Source: DRVV01 sp038868255 (GTDB lineage Archaea; Thermoproteota; Bathyarchaeia; Bathyarchaeales; Bathycorpusculaceae). From it: a stretch of 64,000 bases of DNA. The DNA is taken from positions 1 through 64,000 of the forward strand of contig JAWCTJ010000001.1 in NCBI GenBank assembly GCA_038868255.1. Direction: 5' to 3'. The position numbers and the translations under genes are program-made. Below the pieces are notes generated by a model. The model ran no database searches, had not been told where the DNA came from, and saw nothing but the letters and a program-made list of their open reading frames with translations. Below are positions 61,664-64,000 of the stretch, piece after piece. The first letter of the stretch is position 1. Each line of letters opens with the position of its first letter.

Positions 61664-62429
61664 AAAGTTTACCTAACACCTCAATAGCGCCTCTTGTCCA
61701 TATTGTAAGCCTTCCAGGATGAGTGCCTGGAGCCAGATGCTCCGGGTTCAAGTCTCTAACCTTAACCACATCTACACCAGGCATGTTCCTTGCAGCTTTT
61801 ACCACACCTCTATCCTCCACGATCACTATTAGGGGGCCTACTGCGCGTTTTATTCTTCTTCCTCTAAGTTTTCCTTTACCAGCCCTAATCTTCACACTTT
61901 CTCTGACCCTATAGATATCAGAGTACACGCCAAGTTTTATCAAGGTCTCTTCGAAGTCCTCAGTTCTGCTCAGAGCTTCTAATTCATCCACAGTTACAAG
62001 AGGGATCTGCGGGATTCCCTCTACAGAATGACCGCGAGCAGCAACGATTTCCTTAGATGCTGTGGCAGCTATTGCAGACAATAATGCCAGCTGCTTCTCT
62101 TTTTTGGAAATTTTTTTGATAATCTTCTTTTCAGGGGTTGGCGGATGCGCTACCCTACCGCCTACAGTTCCTGGGGCAAATGCACCTCTAGAAGCGGGAC
62201 CTTTTGTCCTGGGGATTCTGGCGAGGCCTAATCCTACACCAAGCGACTCAGCTGTTGTCTTTTTTCCCGCCATAGGATCTCTACCTTTTGGTTGAAGCCT
62301 GCTTGATTGTATTGCTAGAACAGCCCTCTTAATAACGTCAGGTCTCACTGGAGTCATGAAAGCCAATGGCAAGTTTATTTTGCCTACGGGTTTTCCGTTA
62401 AGATCAAAGACGTTAACAGTTTTGTCCAT
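61647..62429 (-). CDS. rpl4: Ribosomal protein uL4
   Basis: 260 residues of the archaeal L4e type: VFDLNGKPVGKINLP, RPDVIKRAVLAIQSSRLQPKG, the tunnel loop rich in arginine and glycine (LARIPRTKGPASRGAFAPGTVGGRVAHPP, in order), and the NMPGVDVVKVRDLNPEHLAPGTHPGRL ending. It follows uL3 by 12 bases. Confidence 0.96.
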   Translation of the reverse strand: MDKTVNVFDLNGKPVGKINLPLAFMTPVRPDVIKRAVLAIQSSRLQPKGRDPMAGKKTTAESLGVGLGLARIPRTKGPASRGAFAPGTVGGRVAHPPTPEKKIIKKISKKEKQLALLSAIAATASKEIVAARGHSVEGIPQIPLVTVDELEALSRTEDFEETLIKLGVYSDIYRVRESVKIRAGKGKLRGRRIKRAVGPLIVIVEDRGVVKAARNMPGVDVVKVRDLNPEHLAPGTHPGRLTIWTRGAIEVLGKLYGGGD

Positions 62430-62441
62430 GGATTTTCACCA

Positions 62442-63449
62442 CTATTTTCCCTGCGGGGATTCAATTGAGAGATATATTATTTGTGGAGGCGTCTCCGGAA
62501 CCTCTCTTGGTGGACGAGCAGGATAGCGAAGTTTCACAAGTCGCTTTTTGGGACCTGGAACACTTCCCTCTATAAGTATGTAGGGGCCGCGCACTATTCC
62601 ATATCTTATGAATCCACCCTTAGGTGTAACCTCATTGCCATCATTGCCTATCTTTAATATCCTTTTGTTATATTCGGTTCTTTGATGAAATCCCATCTGC
62701 CCGGCTCTTGGCACGGAGTACATTACATGGGCGGGGTGCCATGGACCAAGCGTTCCTACTCCTCTTTTCGTTTTTCTACCTTTATGCTGCTTGATTTTTA
62801 TTCCCCAACGCTTAACTGGTCCTTGAAGGCCTTTCCCTTTGGATATTGATATCACATCAACATATTGTCCTTCTTTGAAAATATCGGTTGGGCTTACGGT
62901 TTTTCCAAGAAGGCCTTTTGCATATTCAAATTGTTGTTGGATTGTTCCGCCACCTATTTCTATTTCAGATATATCTGGTTTTTTCTTCGGGACACTTGTA
63001 TTTCTTGGCTGAGCCACAGCAATTACGCGTATTTTTGCAATTTTATCCATGTTAGATTCAATTTTGCGCAGATTTTCCTCAGTGTTAAACTTCTCGGGAA
63101 GTGTTAATACCCTTTCAAGATCCTTTGGAGGGGTCTCCATCCAAACCTCGGCAAAAGTCCGCAGTCCATGAGGTGCTTTGGCATATGCTCGTATGCAACA
63201 TATGAGTAAATGCGGCGCTTCAATAACTGTAACTGGACGAACAACTTCCTTTCCGAAATTTGGAGAGCGCTTTCTATCCTCAATAGCCGCCACGTACGTC
63301 ATTCCAGCTTTATACCCCATGAAGCCTAGAAGCCTAGGAGTTTCAGATTCTATCTCTGGCCAATACCGTATTCTAGCCACAATGCTCCTAGCGCGTTTCC
63401 TAGGTGAATAAGCAAGTGAACCATGTCTAGGCTGGTGATGCTTTACCAC
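62442..63449 (-). CDS. rpl3: Ribosomal protein uL3
   Basis: 335 residues: HGSLAYSPRKRARSIVARIRYWP at the N-terminus, GFMGYKAGMTYV, VSISKGKGLQGPVKRWG, GTLGPWHPAHVMYSVPRAGQMGFHQRTEYNKRI (in segments). Start is GTG 63449 with GGGGA about eight bases before it. First gene of the uL3-uL4-uL23-uL2-uS19 block. Confidence 0.96.
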   Translation of the reverse strand: MVKHHQPRHGSLAYSPRKRARSIVARIRYWPEIESETPRLLGFMGYKAGMTYVAAIEDRKRSPNFGKEVVRPVTVIEAPHLLICCIRAYAKAPHGLRTFAEVWMETPPKDLERVLTLPEKFNTEENLRKIESNMDKIAKIRVIAVAQPRNTSVPKKKPDISEIEIGGGTIQQQFEYAKGLLGKTVSPTDIFKEGQYVDVISISKGKGLQGPVKRWGIKIKQHKGRKTKRGVGTLGPWHPAHVMYSVPRAGQMGFHQRTEYNKRILKIGNDGNEVTPKGGFIRYGIVRGPYILIEGSVPGPKKRLVKLRYPARPPREVPETPPQIIYLSIESPQGK

Positions 63450-63496
63450 TTGAATTTCCCCAGTTTAGCGTCTTTTAGGAAATGAGGTATTAGGTT

Positions 63497-63506
63497 ATAA
63501 ACATTA
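63497..63506 (-). promoter_or_regulatory. TATA box of the ribosomal protein block
   Basis: On the minus strand TTTATAACC lies about 50 bases before the uL3 GTG, predicting a leader of roughly 25 bases with GGGGA as ribosome-binding sequence. Confidence 0.45.
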
Positions 63507-63562
63507 CCATTAATAGACCAGCAATAAAACACTTCCAGCATCATTTTCGCACTTTTGAAATT

Positions 63563-64000
63563 TCAGACATCCTTCTCTTGAAACATCTTCTCGATAATTG
63601 CATTAAGAATTATCTCGGCTGCTTGCTCAGGCGTAAGTTTTGAAGTATCTATGATTACTTCCGGATTTAAAGGCTCTTCGTAGGGCTGACCTACGCCAGG
63701 TACTGTTGGCGCTTTACCCTCGAAGGCTTTTTCGTATATTCTAGCCGGAGCACCATACGTCCTTTTTCTCTTTGACTCCCGCTCTATACATACCTCCAAT
63801 GGGCAACGTAAGTATACTTCAATAAAGTTTGAGATTTTTTCCCTTGCAACTTCTCTATATCGCCTTAAGTTGCCAGTCGCATCTATTATGACGTTTACGC
63901 CGTTTCTGGTTAAAAGCTCAGCAATATAGACTAGTGTTGCATACACCATATCTCGCTCTTCCAGCGAGTAGGTGGGCTTGGGCGTCAAAATCTTTCGCAG
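63563..64000 (-). CDS. Adenylylsulfate kinase-like protein (CysC family), 5' end outside window
   Basis: About 145 C-terminal residues are visible; the frame is open to the window edge, so the P-loop lies outside. Family-typical stretches are YSLEERDMVYATLVYIAELL, VNVIIDATGNLRRYREVARE, FIEVYLRCPLEVCIERE and a YEEPLNPEVIIDTSKLTPEQAAE ending, as in APS kinases. Archaeal relatives without sulfate-assimilation genes may act on other nucleotides. It precedes rpl3 by about 110 bases on the same strand. Confidence 0.82.
   Translation of the reverse strand: MRKILTPKPTYSLEERDMVYATLVYIAELLTRNGVNVIIDATGNLRRYREVAREKISNFIEVYLRCPLEVCIERESKRKRTYGAPARIYEKAFEGKAPTVPGVGQPYEEPLNPEVIIDTSKLTPEQAAEIILNAIIEKMFQEKDV

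Overview
The window is a stretch of archaeal chromosome. The evidence is a class I lysyl-tRNA synthetase, aIF2 gamma, Rpo7 and Spt4, ribosomal proteins eS6, eS24, eS27/31 and the uL3-uL4-uL23-uL2-uS19 block, phosphomevalonate dehydratase (aconitase X), GTP-dependent dephospho-CoA kinase, formylmethanofuran dehydrogenase, TATA-type promoters and a tRNA with no encoded CCA. The mixture of formylmethanofuran dehydrogenase, Hdr-like proteins, tungsten aldehyde oxidoreductase (AOR) family enzymes and acyl-CoA metabolism points to an anaerobic Thermoproteota-type archaeon. Bathyarchaeia is my best guess, by inference only, because no rRNA is present.

Region 1 (1-11.2 kb) holds two class III CoA-transferases, a branched-chain amino-acid-type (Liv) ABC transporter, a first AOR-family enzyme, and two envelope proteins, one of them a surface-anchored rhodanese on a coiled-coil stalk. 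Region 2 (11.3-25 kb) holds an iron alcohol dehydrogenase, then redox and acyl-CoA genes: an HdrD-like protein, an HdrA with a fused MvhD-like tail, EtfAB, acyl-CoA dehydrogenase, a thiolase paired with a KAS III/HMG-CoA-synthase-like protein, and an HdrA-HdrC-HdrB operon. Region 3 (25-34 kb) holds an AbrB-PhoU regulator, an operon of MoaD, zinc ribbon, AOR, polyferredoxin and HdrC, then enoyl-CoA hydratase, 3-hydroxyacyl-CoA dehydrogenase, an F420-type luciferase-fold enzyme and a DUF35-thiolase pair. Region 4 (34-38.9 kb) is a formylmethanofuran dehydrogenase operon, fwdC-D-B-A plus a ferredoxin. Region 5 (38.9-46.6 kb) holds two TIM-barrel flavoenzymes, a molybdopterin oxidoreductase, and three consecutive genes that I read as dienoyl-CoA hydratase, 6-hydroxycyclohexenoyl-CoA dehydrogenase and 6-oxocyclohexenoyl-CoA hydrolase, the ring-opening part of the anaerobic benzoyl-CoA pathway. 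Region 6 (46.6-64 kb) is housekeeping.

The main hypothesis is that regions 1-5 form an archaeal island for anaerobic degradation of aromatic or alicyclic acids. Acids would be imported, made into CoA thioesters, reduced by an AOR/ferredoxin/Hdr system resembling class II benzoyl-CoA reductase (BamB-F), opened by the Dch-Had-Oah trio, and finished by beta-oxidation with EtfAB and Hdr-like proteins handling electrons. The ring-opening trio is well supported by recognisable sequence. The dearomatising role of the AOR/Hdr genes is inferred.

The only long stretch without a clear gene is 55.09-55.68 kb. It has a hairpin after tRNA-Glu and what may be the decayed end of a TnpB-type gene. No CRISPR array, intact insertion sequence or rRNA was seen.
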